A stretch of DNA of 64,000 nucleotides from an uncultured Catenibacterium sp. (GCF_900540665.1 NZ_UQGV01000001.1:1-64000); one strand, 5' to 3'. Shown: positions 16,728-26,225, counted from the stretch's first letter. The notes: generated by a model not told the origin, from the letters alone. Translations and numbers: made by a program.

Positions 16728-18197
16728 ATGAAATTAGAAAAGTTATTAAATGGTTTTGAATATGAAATCATTGGGAATAAAGATGTCGATATTACAACAT
16801 TAGTCTATGATTCACGTAAGGTAGAAGAAGGCAGCTTATTTGTCTGTATGGTTGGTGCTGCTTTTAATGCACATGATTTTATTGATCAGGTGATTGAAAA
16901 AGGAGCCCATGCGATTGTGATTTCTCAGGATGTACCTTTAAAAGAGGGGATGACTTATATTAGGGTCAAGGATACACGTATTGCGTTGGCTTTATTATCT
17001 TGTGCTTATTTTGATTATCCTAGTAAGGAATTAAAGGTAGTTGGTATTACAGGAACAAAAGGTAAGACAAGTTCTTCATTAATGATCAAGTCTATTCTAG
17101 AACATGCAGGTAAGAAGGTTGGTATTATTGGGACAAATGGTACTTTTATTGGAGATATCCATGAACCTACAGCCAATACAACACCAGAATCTTATGAATT
17201 ACAGCGTATCATGAGAAAGATGGTAGAACATGATTGTGAATACTGTGTGATGGAAGTATCAAGTCAAGCTTTGAAAATGAACCGTGTTGCTGGTATTGAA
17301 TTTGATTATGGTGTCTTTACAAATATTTCACCTGATCATATTGGTCCAAATGAACATAAGGATTTTGCGGAATATATGGCATGTAAGAAACATTTATTTG
17401 ATTTCTGTCAGGTTGGTTTATTTAATAAGGATGATGAACATTTTGAAGAGTTCACAAAGGATGTTCCTTGCAAGGTATTAACATACAGTATTGAAAAAGA
17501 CAGTGATCTTAAAGCTCTCCATATTGAGTTATATAATGAGAATGGTGAATTAGGTATTACCTTTGATACGAAGGGATTGATTAATGCCTCTTTTAAAGCT
17601 TCTATGCCAGGTAAGTTCAATGCCTATAATGCATTAGTGGCCATTATGATCTGTTATTTAATTGATGTACCTACAAAGGATATACAAAATACATTACCAC
17701 AGGTTCATGTATTAGGTAGAGGACAAGTTATGCATGTCTCACCTGATTATAGTGTATTAATTGATTATGCTCATAATGGTGTTTCTTTTGAAAGTATTAT
17801 TTCTACTGTAGAACAATATAATCCTAATAAGCTAATTGTTGTCTATGGTAGTGGAGGAAAACGTTCTAAAACAAGACGATATGAATCAGGAGAAGTAGTC
17901 GCAAAGCATGGTGGTTATTCTATCTTGACTGCAGATAACCCAAGAGGAGAAAAGATTGTAGATATCTGCAAGGATATCGTAGTCGGTATTGATAAATATC
18001 ATGGTGAATATACTATTATTCCTGACCGTAAAGAAGCCATCTATCATGCATTAGATATGGCTAGTAAGGGTGATGTTGTCTTATTACTTGGTAAAGGTCA
18101 TGAAACATATATGATTGGTGAAGATGAAGTGACACGCCATTTCTCTGAAACAGAAGTATTAGAGGAATATAAGAAGGAGCGTGGACTCAATGCGTAA
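16728..18197 (+). CDS. murE: UDP-MurNAc-tripeptide synthetase (MurE family)
   Basis: 489 residues, Mur ligase with three domains: an N-terminal uridine domain (VYDSRKVEEGSLFVCMVGA), the P-loop GITGTKGKTSS near residue 109 with TTPES and EVSSQAL, and a C-terminal domain with VYGSGGKRSKTRR. DNPRGEK near residue 405 is the Arg-bearing motif of meso-DAP-adding MurE; Lys-adding enzymes usually carry other residues there. TATAAT at 16702-16707 suggests its own promoter between his and murE. Overlaps hisJ by 8 bp. Confidence 0.88.
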   Translation: MKLEKLLNGFEYEIIGNKDVDITTLVYDSRKVEEGSLFVCMVGAAFNAHDFIDQVIEKGAHAIVISQDVPLKEGMTYIRVKDTRIALALLSCAYFDYPSKELKVVGITGTKGKTSSSLMIKSILEHAGKKVGIIGTNGTFIGDIHEPTANTTPESYELQRIMRKMVEHDCEYCVMEVSSQALKMNRVAGIEFDYGVFTNISPDHIGPNEHKDFAEYMACKKHLFDFCQVGLFNKDDEHFEEFTKDVPCKVLTYSIEKDSDLKALHIELYNENGELGITFDTKGLINASFKASMPGKFNAYNALVAIMICYLIDVPTKDIQNTLPQVHVLGRGQVMHVSPDYSVLIDYAHNGVSFESIISTVEQYNPNKLIVVYGSGGKRSKTRRYESGEVVAKHGGYSILTADNPRGEKIVDICKDIVVGIDKYHGEYTIIPDRKEAIYHALDMASKGDVVLLLGKGHETYMIGEDEVTRHFSETEVLEEYKKERGLNA

Positions 18198-18978
18198 GAT
18201 TGATTATCATATGCATACACATTTTAGTGGTGATAGTGAATCAAGTCCTCGTGAACATATTGAACAGGCAATTAGAATGGGATTAGATGAAATATGTTTT
18301 ACGGATCATCGTGATTTTGATTATCCTATTGATACATTTGATCTAGATACAGATGCTTATTTCATGGAACTGAGTGCCTTGAAGAATGAATATGTAGACC
18401 GTATTACTATTAAGATTGGTGTAGAAGTTGGATTAGACACAGATCATATTGATGAAATCAATGAATTTGTATCACAATGTCCTTTTGATTATGTTATTGG
18501 TTCTATTCATGTCATTCATCATACAGAATTCTATTATGGAGAATTCTTCAAGGGTAAGACTAAAGAAGAAGCACATAGAGAATTCTTTGAAGAAACATTA
18601 AAATGTGTACAGACATTTGACTGTTTTAATTGTTTAGGTCATTTAGACTATATTATGCGTTATGGCCCTTATGAGGATAAACGTGTAGAACATGAATTGT
18701 ATCAGGATATTATTGATGAAATCTTAAAGACACTTATTCAAAAGGGTAAGGGTATTGAAGTCAATACATCGGGATATGCATTAAATAAGACATGTGGGTT
18801 CCCTAATTTTGATATTGTGAAGCGTTATAAAGAATTAGGTGGTACAATTATTACTGTTGGTACTGATTCTCATACAAGTGATCGTGTAGGAGAACATGTA
18901 GATGATGTTTTAAAACATTATCAGGAAATTGGTTTTGACGATGTAACTACATTCACAAAAAGAGTGAAAGATAATTAA
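18190..18978 (+). CDS. hisJ: Histidinol-phosphatase, PHP family
   Basis: 262 residues from ATG 18190 (SD GAAGGAG; the GTG at 18181 is too close to the SD). PHP-domain metal ligands: DYHMHTHFSGD at the start, CFTDHRDFDYP near residue 39, YVIGSIHVIHH near residue 100, NCLGHLDYIMRYG near residue 150 and VGTDSHTSDRVG near residue 222. Dephosphorylates histidinol phosphate, supplying the activity missing from the monofunctional HisB. It lies after murE rather than inside the his operon, so it escapes the attenuator unless transcription reads through. Confidence 0.88.
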   Translation: MRKIDYHMHTHFSGDSESSPREHIEQAIRMGLDEICFTDHRDFDYPIDTFDLDTDAYFMELSALKNEYVDRITIKIGVEVGLDTDHIDEINEFVSQCPFDYVIGSIHVIHHTEFYYGEFFKGKTKEEAHREFFEETLKCVQTFDCFNCLGHLDYIMRYGPYEDKRVEHELYQDIIDEILKTLIQKGKGIEVNTSGYALNKTCGFPNFDIVKRYKELGGTIITVGTDSHTSDRVGEHVDDVLKHYQEIGFDDVTTFTKRVKDN

Positions 18979-19014
18979 GTCTATGTTATAATAGGCGAGA
19001 TGGGAGAGATAAAG

Positions 19015-19371
19015 ATGATAGAAATACTTACAAAAGATGACGTAGAAGAACTAAACAGCGAAAAAAATGATCAATACTACATTCCTGGTGAATTATTTAA
19101 TGGGATGCAGTACAACCTTATAAGACTAGAAGTAAAATGGGCTTATGTGGCTGTATTAAATACATTATTGAATAAACCACATTATGATCAGGATAATAAT
19201 GCCTATGTAAAAGATGATTCTCCTGCAATTATTGAGATGTTGGTTAAGATTGCGAATAAGAAAGTCAATGCCGCAAAGATTGAAGGATATCTTGATGAGA
19301 TGGATGAATTAGAACTCGTAAGACGTGATGGAAGAAACGTTTACGTTAGAAAAATTGTTTCAATTTTTTAG
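19015..19371 (+). CDS. Small winged-helix-like protein, unknown
   Basis: 118 residues from ATG 19015 (SD GGGAGAG; ATG 19000 overlaps it). The order of predicted helices and the closing hairpin LELVRRDGRNVYVRKI resemble the N-terminal winged-helix of RepA-type replication initiators (LEVKWAYVAVLNTLLNK followed by DQDNNAYVKDD). No other replication feature is near, so a small DNA-binding protein is as far as the evidence goes. Monocistronic, with its own TATAAT (18986) and terminator. Confidence 0.5.
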   Translation: MIEILTKDDVEELNSEKNDQYYIPGELFNGMQYNLIRLEVKWAYVAVLNTLLNKPHYDQDNNAYVKDDSPAIIEMLVKIANKKVNAAKIEGYLDEMDELELVRRDGRNVYVRKIVSIF

Positions 19372-19394
19372 AGAAAGGTTCCTTTCTCTTTTTT
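19370..19394 (+). terminator. Intrinsic terminator
   Basis: AGAGAAAGG / CCTTTCTCT stem, TT loop, T run; overlaps the preceding stop codon. Confidence 0.85.
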
Positions 19395-19415
19395 AATAGA
19401 TAAGGGGGAATATTT

Positions 19416-20579
19416 ATGTATCAGTTATTAATAAAGACATTTGTACGTGATTATAAGAATACTGAAAATGCACATGTAAGAGAACAATATGGAACAGTCT
19501 GTTCTATTATTTCTATAGTATGTAATATCATACTTGTAGTATTTAAACTCATTTTTGGCACATTAGTTCATTCTGTTTCTATTGTGGCAGATGGTTACAA
19601 CAACTTATCTGATGCAGGAAGTAATATTGCGACATTCTTTGGCTTTAAGCTTGCGAATAAGCATCCAGATGCAGAACATCCATATGGTCATGGACGTTTT
19701 GAATATATTACCGGTCTAGGTATTTCTTTTTTAATTATTTTAGTTGGTTTAATGAGTTTAAAGGATGCAGTCTTAAAACTCTTTAATCCAGAAGCAGTTA
19801 AGTTTAGTGTTCCTGCACTTATTGCTTTGATATTCTCAGTATTAGTTAAGATATGGATGGGTTATTTTAATCGTAAGGCAGGCAAGGAAATCAACTCAAC
19901 CGCATTAGAAGCAGCTGCCCAGGATAGTATGAATGATGTTATGGCAACTTCTGCAACTATTGTGGCTCTAGTCGCTTCTTTAGTTACTGATCTACCAGTG
20001 GATAGTTTAATTGGTGCGGCAGTATCTGTTGTTGTAGTCATTTCAGGTATTTCTATCGCAAAATCAACTATTGATCCACTTCTTGGTATTAAACCAGATC
20101 CAGAAACAATTAAAGAAATAGAAGACTATTTAATGAGTAATAACTGCGTTATGGGTATTCATGATTTAATGATGCATGATTATGGCCCAGGACGTCGTTA
20201 TTTAACTGTTCATTGTGAAGTAGATGCTTCTATAGATATGATGACAACACATGATGAAATAGACAATATTGAACGTGCAATGATGGAGAAGTTCCATATT
20301 CTTACTACTATTCATATGGATCCTATTGATATCCATGATACACTCACAAATGAGTTAAGAGATAAGATCAGTGACCTTGTAGAATCTATTGATTCATCAC
20401 TCTCTATCCATGACTTTAGAATAGTGAGAGGTCCTACACATACAAACCTTGTCTTTGATGTATTAATGAAGGATGATAAGTATAGTAAGAAGGAACTTAA
20501 TAAATTAATTACTTCTAAGGTCAAAGAAATGAATCAGACATATTATTGTGTTATTAATTTCGAATATTCATTTGTCTAG
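19416..20579 (+). CDS. Cation diffusion facilitator family transporter
   Basis: 387 residues. Membrane domain of six segments with the CDF signature SIVADGYNNLSDAGSNI near residue 53 and HPDAEHPYGHGRFEYITG near residue 83, which hold the intramembrane metal ligands (D/D and H/D pairs). AALEAAAQDSMND-type residues (EAAAQDSMNDVMAT) mark helix 5. The C-terminal 100 residues form the cytosolic dimerisation domain. Likely zinc, manganese or iron efflux; the metal cannot be told from sequence. SD AAGGGGG before ATG 19416. Confidence 0.9.
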   Translation: MYQLLIKTFVRDYKNTENAHVREQYGTVCSIISIVCNIILVVFKLIFGTLVHSVSIVADGYNNLSDAGSNIATFFGFKLANKHPDAEHPYGHGRFEYITGLGISFLIILVGLMSLKDAVLKLFNPEAVKFSVPALIALIFSVLVKIWMGYFNRKAGKEINSTALEAAAQDSMNDVMATSATIVALVASLVTDLPVDSLIGAAVSVVVVISGISIAKSTIDPLLGIKPDPETIKEIEDYLMSNNCVMGIHDLMMHDYGPGRRYLTVHCEVDASIDMMTTHDEIDNIERAMMEKFHILTTIHMDPIDIHDTLTNELRDKISDLVESIDSSLSIHDFRIVRGPTHTNLVFDVLMKDDKYSKKELNKLITSKVKEMNQTYYCVINFEYSFV

Positions 20580-20661
20580 AAGTGTACAACCATAGTAAGA
20601 AATGTTAAAATCTTAATAGATAACTAACAATAATTTCATATATAAATTCGAGGTGATTCAA

Positions 20662-21951
20662 GTGAAGAAAGCAAGTAAGATTATTACAGGATTTAATAAA
20701 GGGGAATACAAAGCACTGATTAAGGATCTTTATACTGAAGATGCTAGACTTACAAAGCAGAAAAACCGTTATGTTGCTGCTTTGAAAAAATTCATTGATT
20801 TATATGGTGATGAAGAAGTAGAAATCTATAGTGCACCAGGACGTAGTGAAATCTGTGGTATGCATACAGATCATCAGCATGGTAAGATGCTTGCATGTGC
20901 TGTAAATCGTGATATTATTGCGGTTGTGACACCTACAGATGACAATGTTGTAAGAATTGTGTCTGAAGGATTCCCAGATATTCGTCCTATCACAATTAGT
21001 AAAGCAGGATTAAAGTTAGCTTTTGATGAACAGGGGACAACTGAATCTTTAATTAAAGGGATTGTATCTCAGTTTCAGAAACTAGGCTATGAAGTAGGTG
21101 GTTTTAAAGCTTATCTTACAAGTGAAGTACCACTTTATTCAGGTATGTCATCAAGTGCTGCAGTAGAAGTACTTCTTGCGACTATTTTAAATGGTTTATA
21201 CAATAGTGGTTCTATTAGCCCATTAATTATTGCACAGATTGCACAGTATGCTGAAAATATCTATTTTGGTAAGCCATGTGGTTTAATGGACCAGGCAGCT
21301 TGTTCTATTGGTGGTTTAATTAAGATTGATTTCAAGGACCCTAAGAAACCACTTATCAAGAAACAGATGATCAAGTTTGAACAGTTCAATCATTCTTTAT
21401 GTATTGTAGATACTAAAGATGTACCAGTTAACTTAACTAAAGAATATCGTGCTATTATCGAAGAAATGAGATCAGTTGCTAAATACTTCGGTAAAGAATT
21501 CTTAAGAGAAGTAGATGAAAATGAATTCTACGATCATATTATACCAATGCGTAAAGTATGTTCAGATAGAGCTATCTTACGTGCAATGCATTTCTATAGT
21601 GAAGAAAAGCGTGTGAATAAAGAATTAAAGGCACTAAGAGATGGTAACTTCAATGAGTTCAAGATTCAGATCAGACGTTCTGGTAACAGCTCATTTGAAT
21701 ATTTACAGAATGTTTATTCTTCAAAAGACCCTTCTCATCAGAACATTTCTCTTGCAATCTGTATGAGTGAAAAGATTCTAAAAGATAAGGGTGTAGTAAG
21801 AGTACATGGTCCTGGTTTTGAAGGTACTATTCAAGTATTTGTTGAAAATGATTATGCAAGAAAGTATAAGAATGAAATAGAAAAGTATATGGGTAAACAT
21901 TGCTGTTATGTTACTCATATCAGACAGCAGGGCGCTATGAAAGTCATCTAA
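20662..21951 (+). CDS. Galactokinase-family GHMP sugar kinase
   Basis: 429 residues from GTG 20662 (SD GAGGTGATT; the GTG at 20653 lies within the SD). GHMP landmarks: SAPGRSEICGMHTDHQHG near residue 55, the ATP loop LYSGMSSSAAVEVL near residue 160, and RVHGPGFEGTIQVFV near residue 395. The sugar-binding loop is GMHTDHQHG rather than the classic GEHTDYN, a variant found in many clostridial galactokinase-like proteins. Sugar specificity is uncertain and no other Leloir genes are adjacent. Confidence 0.82.
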   Translation: MKKASKIITGFNKGEYKALIKDLYTEDARLTKQKNRYVAALKKFIDLYGDEEVEIYSAPGRSEICGMHTDHQHGKMLACAVNRDIIAVVTPTDDNVVRIVSEGFPDIRPITISKAGLKLAFDEQGTTESLIKGIVSQFQKLGYEVGGFKAYLTSEVPLYSGMSSSAAVEVLLATILNGLYNSGSISPLIIAQIAQYAENIYFGKPCGLMDQAACSIGGLIKIDFKDPKKPLIKKQMIKFEQFNHSLCIVDTKDVPVNLTKEYRAIIEEMRSVAKYFGKEFLREVDENEFYDHIIPMRKVCSDRAILRAMHFYSEEKRVNKELKALRDGNFNEFKIQIRRSGNSSFEYLQNVYSSKDPSHQNISLAICMSEKILKDKGVVRVHGPGFEGTIQVFVENDYARKYKNEIEKYMGKHCCYVTHIRQQGAMKVI

Positions 21952-21966
21952 ACGATGACTTTTTTT
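21940..21966 (+). terminator. Intrinsic terminator
   Basis: AAAGTCATC / GATGACTTT stem with the stop codon TAA in the loop, then T7. Confidence 0.85.
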
Positions 21967-22056
21967 GTAATAGTTTTACATCATAAGACTTTAGATTTAA
22001 CATAAAAAATGATAAAATGGCAAAGGACTTTTATATATACAAGGAGGGTGAATAAC

Positions 22057-23400
22057 ATGGATAAGATGACAAAAGAACATCTTACGAGTCTCTTAATAAA
22101 TGGGACTTCAGAACAGATTCAGGAAGCGATAGATGATATTCACCCCGCGGATATTCTTGATGTATTACAGGATCATCATAGTCAGTTAAATAATATTCTT
22201 TCTAAACTTCCAAATGATATTATTGCGGATGTTATTGAGGAAGAAGAGGATGAAGATGAACAGTATGAGATCCTTAAAACATTCCTTAAAGATCGTCAGA
22301 GTGCTATCTTAGATGAGATGAGTGATGATGAATTAGCTGATTTGATTGGTGAACTAGATGATCCAGAAGAGCGTGCAGATGTATTATCTAAATTAGATTT
22401 AGAAGATAAGACACATATTGAAAGTCTGTTGAAGTATGATCCAAGCACTGCTGGTGGTATCATGACAACAGAATTCATTTCTATTAAAGCGAATAATACA
22501 GTATTAAAGACATTAGAGTTCTTACAGACTCAGGTTGAAGAAGATACAACATATTATTTATATGTTTTAGATAAAGAAAAGGTATTAAAAGGTGTTATTT
22601 CATTAAGAGATATTGTGTCTTCTTCTTTCGATACACCAATCATGGATATTGTGAATCCCAATGTAAAGACAGTAGATGTCAATATGGACCAGGAAGAAGT
22701 GGCTAAGAAGTTTATGAAATATGGCTTCTATATGATGCCAGTTGTTGATTCAGAATATCATATGCTTGGTGTTATTGAAATAGATGATGTTATGGATGTC
22801 ATGGAAGAAGAAACAACAGAAGATATCAACTTGATGGCTGGTATGAGTGGTGAAGAACGTGTAGATTCTACGGTATTAGAATCCGCAAAGAGCCGTATTC
22901 CCTGGCTTATTGTAAACTTATTTACAGCTGTGATGGCGGCTGCAGTTGTTGCTAATTTTGAATCGACTATTGCGAAAGTAGTCTCTTTATCTTCAGTTAT
23001 GTCCATTGTCACTGGAATGGGTGGTAATGCAGGGACACAGTCACTTACTATTTTATGTCGTGGTTTATCTCTTGGTGAAGTGGATAAAGACAATGCCTTC
23101 CAGATTTTCTGTAAAGAAATCACAGTTGGTTTATTATCAGGTATTGTGATTGGCATTATTGTCGCATTTGGTGCCTGGTGGTTTGCAAGCAACCCATGGT
23201 TTGGTTTAGTGGCAGGTCTTGCTATGATCTTAAATATGCTTGCAGCTAATATTGCGGGTTATTTAGTACCAGTTATCTTAAAACGTTTAAATATCGATCC
23301 AGCACTTGCATCAGGTGTATTTGTCACAACTGTGACAGACTGTATGGGATTTTTCTTCTTTTTAGGTCTTGCCACATTGTTCCTTCCTTTGTTAATATAA
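22057..23400 (+). CDS. mgtE: Magnesium transporter MgtE
   Basis: 447 residues from ATG 22057 (AAGGAGGGTG upstream; an in-frame ATG at 22009 has no SD). The N-terminal acidic superhelical domain (repeated LPNDIIADVIEEEEDEDE-like segments), two CBS domains (about residues 130-250, STAGGIMTTEFISIKAN and YHMLGVIEIDDV) and five membrane helices (MSIVTGMGGNAGTQSL, SGVFVTTVTDCMGFFFFLGL) are all present. The Asp of TVTD in the last helix lines the Mg2+ pore. CBS domains close the gate when cytosolic Mg2+ is high. Confidence 0.95.
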   Translation: MDKMTKEHLTSLLINGTSEQIQEAIDDIHPADILDVLQDHHSQLNNILSKLPNDIIADVIEEEEDEDEQYEILKTFLKDRQSAILDEMSDDELADLIGELDDPEERADVLSKLDLEDKTHIESLLKYDPSTAGGIMTTEFISIKANNTVLKTLEFLQTQVEEDTTYYLYVLDKEKVLKGVISLRDIVSSSFDTPIMDIVNPNVKTVDVNMDQEEVAKKFMKYGFYMMPVVDSEYHMLGVIEIDDVMDVMEEETTEDINLMAGMSGEERVDSTVLESAKSRIPWLIVNLFTAVMAAAVVANFESTIAKVVSLSSVMSIVTGMGGNAGTQSLTILCRGLSLGEVDKDNAFQIFCKEITVGLLSGIVIGIIVAFGAWWFASNPWFGLVAGLAMILNMLAANIAGYLVPVILKRLNIDPALASGVFVTTVTDCMGFFFFLGLATLFLPLLI

Positions 23401-23418
23401 GGAACGGAGGATATGATT

Positions 23419-23667
23419 ATGGAACATTTTACTTATAAAACTAAAGGAACTTGTGCAACTACTATTGATTTTGACTTAGAAGGTCATACTATTCATAACG
23501 TTGTATTTACTAGAGGATGTAATGGTAACTTAAAAGCCATTAGTAAACTTGTAGAAGGTAAAGAAGCTGAAGAAATTGCAGCTATTCTAGAAGGCAATAC
23601 TTGTGGTATGAGAAATACATCATGTGCAGATCAGTTTGCATGTGCATTAAAAGAAGCAATCAAGTAA
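23419..23667 (+). CDS. TSCPD-domain protein (TIGR03905 type)
   Basis: 82 residues from ATG 23419, 8 bases after GGAGG. FTRGCNGNLKAISKLVEGK in the middle and GNTCGMRNTSCADQFACALK at the C-terminus define the small TSCPD family, whose domain also ends class II ribonucleotide reductases and carries paired cysteines. The free-standing form has no established function. Short gap to mgtE, so possibly co-transcribed with it. Confidence 0.8.
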   Translation: MEHFTYKTKGTCATTIDFDLEGHTIHNVVFTRGCNGNLKAISKLVEGKEAEEIAAILEGNTCGMRNTSCADQFACALKEAIK

Positions 23668-23670
23668 TTA

Positions 23671-23694
23671 AAAAGGCAGAGAAATCTGCCTTTT
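23671..23694. terminator. Bidirectional terminator
   Basis: AAAAGGCAGA / TCTGCCTTTT stem with a GAAA loop serves both the TSCPD gene and the convergent fluC. The same 16-bp core recurs after eno. Confidence 0.85.
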
Positions 23695-24055
23695 AGTGTG
23701 CACAATAATCACCTAGAATGACTGCACTTAGTCCAAGCATTATACTTAAAACTATATAAAGCACTGCAAGAGTTGTATTGCCATTCTTATGTAAAGTGAT
23801 AGATTCTAAAGCGAATGTAGAGAAGGTAGTAAATCCCCCACATAATCCTGTTTTAAGTAATAGAACGTAATGAGGATTCATAGATTTCTTTAAAGCTACA
23901 GTGCTAATAAAACCTATTAAGAAAGCCCCTAGAATATTAATAAATAGAGTCAGTAATGGAAATCCATGGGTTGTCTTTAAAGGAATTAAACCTACTAAAT
24001 AACGTAACACTGAACCAATAAAACCACCCATACCGACATATATACATGCTGTCAT
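23693..24055 (-). CDS. crcB: Fluoride channel FluC/CrcB
   Basis: 120 residues from ATG 24055, whose SD GGGAGAT lies upstream; a longer frame to 24106 lacks a site. Four membrane helices; GGFIGSVLRYLVG at the start, TLFINILGAFLIGFI with the pore Asn, and GLCGGFTTFSTFALE with the central Phe/Thr track are the family signatures. Exports F- as a dual-topology dimer. Firmicutes often carry two adjacent copies; only one is visible here. No fluoride riboswitch was recognised upstream. Confidence 0.93.
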   Translation of the reverse strand: MTACIYVGMGGFIGSVLRYLVGLIPLKTTHGFPLLTLFINILGAFLIGFISTVALKKSMNPHYVLLLKTGLCGGFTTFSTFALESITLHKNGNTTLAVLYIVLSIMLGLSAVILGDYCAH

Positions 24056-24138
24056 AATTTCATCTCCCTTTTTGGGTATTATAAAATAGATGGAAGAGAG
24101 AATCAAAGGTGTTATAATACAAAAAAAGGGGTGGTATT

Positions 24139-24819
24139 ATGTTGAAAATTACTTATATAGCACACAGCAGTTTCTTTATAGAAACAGATTGTACATGCTT
24201 GTTATTTGATTATTATACAGGGACTATTCCAAAAGTGCCTGTTGGTAAGAAATTTTATGTCTTTGCAAGTCATAGACATGGTGATCATTATTCAAAGAAA
24301 ATCTTTGATTTAAAGAAAGAATACAATAATGTTCATTATTTACTATCTAGTGATATAGAGAAGATAGAAGATGATTCTATCACTTATTTAAAGGATAATA
24401 TTGTTTATTTTGATTCTACTATAGAAGTCAGTACTTATTTATCGAATGATGAAGGTATTGCGTTTATGGTACAAGTAGATGGTTATACTCTTTATCATGC
24501 AGGAGATCTCAATAACTGGGATTGGGTTGGTGAAGATAAAGAATGGCTTGACTGGCAGAAGAACCTTTATCATACAGAATTAGAAAAGATGAAGGACTTT
24601 GATATTGATGTGGCCTTTGTTCCTTTAGATCCTCGTCTAGAAGATCATTATCATGAAGGTATGACAGATTTCCTAAAGGTTTGTCATACTCGTTATATTG
24701 TCCCAATGCATTGCTGGAATAAATATGATGTCATTGAAAGATTTATAGAAGAACACGGGCATAAAGACCAGGTTCTTGCATTTACACAAGATGGAGAAGT
24801 TATGGATGTCAAAATATAA
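24139..24819 (+). CDS. Metallo-beta-lactamase-fold hydrolase
   Basis: 226 residues. FASHRHGDHYS near residue 50 is the HxHxDH metal motif, YHAGDLNNWDW near residue 120 supplies the bridging Asp, and IVPMHCWNKYD near residue 195 the last His. The compact form resembles UPF0173-type L-ascorbate-6-phosphate-lactonase-like proteins; the substrate is unknown. TATAAT at 24115-24120 precedes the SD AAGGGG. Confidence 0.82.
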   Translation: MLKITYIAHSSFFIETDCTCLLFDYYTGTIPKVPVGKKFYVFASHRHGDHYSKKIFDLKKEYNNVHYLLSSDIEKIEDDSITYLKDNIVYFDSTIEVSTYLSNDEGIAFMVQVDGYTLYHAGDLNNWDWVGEDKEWLDWQKNLYHTELEKMKDFDIDVAFVPLDPRLEDHYHEGMTDFLKVCHTRYIVPMHCWNKYDVIERFIEEHGHKDQVLAFTQDGEVMDVKI

Positions 24820-25189
24820 AATACTTTGGATTATTCCCCTCTTTTTTATGATTTCTATATGTGGTGTTCTTTATTTTCAGAAAAATATATCTCATGATAT
24901 GTCTCGCTTTGAGATTGCCTATATTAATAATCATTTGATTATTCCTGATAGTCAAGAAATCGTTGAAAAGGGATATCCTAAAAACGAATCAGGAGAAACC
25001 TATGGTCCTGATTTATCAGACTATGTAGGTAGTGTTCCTGATCTCATTCTTGCAGAAAGTAAAGAAGGGATTAAAGGTTACTTAAAGAAAACAGACAAGG
25101 ATTCTATTACATCATCGTCACGTACATTACCACTCTATTTACAGGATGGTAAGACAAAGATTGCAGAACTGACACTCAAAACAAAATAA
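24806..25189 (+). CDS. Membrane-anchored protein, unknown
   Basis: 127 residues from ATG 24806, within the last codons of the upstream MBL gene (GGAG 10 bases upstream). One N-terminal membrane anchor (about residues 5-24), then an extracytoplasmic part with NESGETYGPDL, PDLILAESKEGIKGYLKKTD. This YGxxL...PDLI.A...G..GY pattern recurs in Firmicute cell-surface proteins of unknown role. Coupled translation suggests a link with the MBL protein. Confidence 0.6.
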   Translation: MSKYKILWIIPLFFMISICGVLYFQKNISHDMSRFEIAYINNHLIIPDSQEIVEKGYPKNESGETYGPDLSDYVGSVPDLILAESKEGIKGYLKKTDKDSITSSSRTLPLYLQDGKTKIAELTLKTK

Positions 25190-25213
25190 TTTCCCAGGAA
25201 AAGGAGGAAAATC

Positions 25214-26110
25214 ATGACACTCAATCAATTACGTTATGTCGTCATGGTGGCGCAAACTGGAAGCATTACTCAGGCTGCTAAAAGACTATTTATCTCACAG
25301 CCTTCTCTTACAAATGCGATTAAAGAATTAGAAAATGAAATGCATATCACAATCTTTAGGCGTACCAATAAAGGTGTTATTGTATCTAGGGAAGGAGAAA
25401 CATTCTTAAGTTATGCTAGACAGGTATTAGATCAAGCTGATCTACTTGAAGAACGCTATATGAATGATAAACATCAAAGTCCCCATTTTAGTGTATCCTG
25501 CCAGCATTATTCTTTTGCGGTCAATGCCTTTGTAGATGTTATTAGACAGTTTGGTGTTAACCAATATGATTTCACATTAAGAGAAACAGAAACACATGAA
25601 ATTATCGAAGATGTTTCTACTATGAAAAGTGAAATAGGTGTTCTTTATACATGTCCTAAGAATGAAGAAGTCATCATGAAGATGATCAGACAGAATAACT
25701 TGGAATTTAAAGAACTTTTTGTCGCAAAACCTCATGTTTTTATTTCGTATCACCATCCTCTAGCTTATAAGAAGACATTAACACTTAAGGACTTAGAAGA
25801 TTACCCATATCTCTCTTTTGAACAGGGAGAGTATAATTCTTTCTATTTCTCAGAAGAAGTATTAAGTACATTAGATAGAAAGAGAAACATTAAGGTAAGA
25901 GACCGTGCAACACTCTTTAACTTGTTGATAGGTTTAAATGGTTATACAGTATCTACTGGTATTATCTCTAAAGAATTGAATGGTGAAACAATCATTTCCG
26001 TTCCTTTATTAGTGGATGAAATCATGAGAGTAGGCACTATTACACAGAAGAATATGATACTTTCACGTTATGGAGAAGCCTATATGGAGGCACTAAAAAA
26101 GCATATATAA
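25214..26110 (+). CDS. LysR-family transcriptional regulator
   Basis: 298 residues. The N-terminal winged HTH (TLNQLRYVVMVAQTGSITQA and KRLFISQPSLTNAIKELE, residues 2-40) is classic LysR; the remainder is the periplasmic-binding-protein-like effector domain, with HVFISYHHPLAYKKTL in the middle. SD AGGAGGA precedes ATG 25214. No divergent target gene is adjacent, so the regulon is unknown. Confidence 0.9.
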   Translation: MTLNQLRYVVMVAQTGSITQAAKRLFISQPSLTNAIKELENEMHITIFRRTNKGVIVSREGETFLSYARQVLDQADLLEERYMNDKHQSPHFSVSCQHYSFAVNAFVDVIRQFGVNQYDFTLRETETHEIIEDVSTMKSEIGVLYTCPKNEEVIMKMIRQNNLEFKELFVAKPHVFISYHHPLAYKKTLTLKDLEDYPYLSFEQGEYNSFYFSEEVLSTLDRKRNIKVRDRATLFNLLIGLNGYTVSTGIISKELNGETIISVPLLVDEIMRVGTITQKNMILSRYGEAYMEALKKHI

Positions 26111-26189
26111 TGATAATCTCTTGATTTTACCACTTAAATATTACTAGTGATATTCTTGCTTTTTGTGATTTTTGGTGTAAAATACTACC

Positions 26190-26209
26190 AACATCACAAG
26201 TGTGATGTT
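26190..26209 (+). repeat. Inverted repeat before the zincin-like gene
   Basis: AACATCAC / GTGATGTT, perfect 8-bp arms with an AAGT loop, ends just before the ribosome site of the next gene. It could be an operator or a translation-masking hairpin; no T run follows. Confidence 0.5.
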
Positions 26210-26225
26210 GAAGGAGGTAAGACTC

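Noticed and set aside
22758..23192. 144-codon open frame antisense to mgtE
   Set aside because: It mirrors the codon pattern of a complete MgtE gene on the other strand, has no SD and no family-like sequence.
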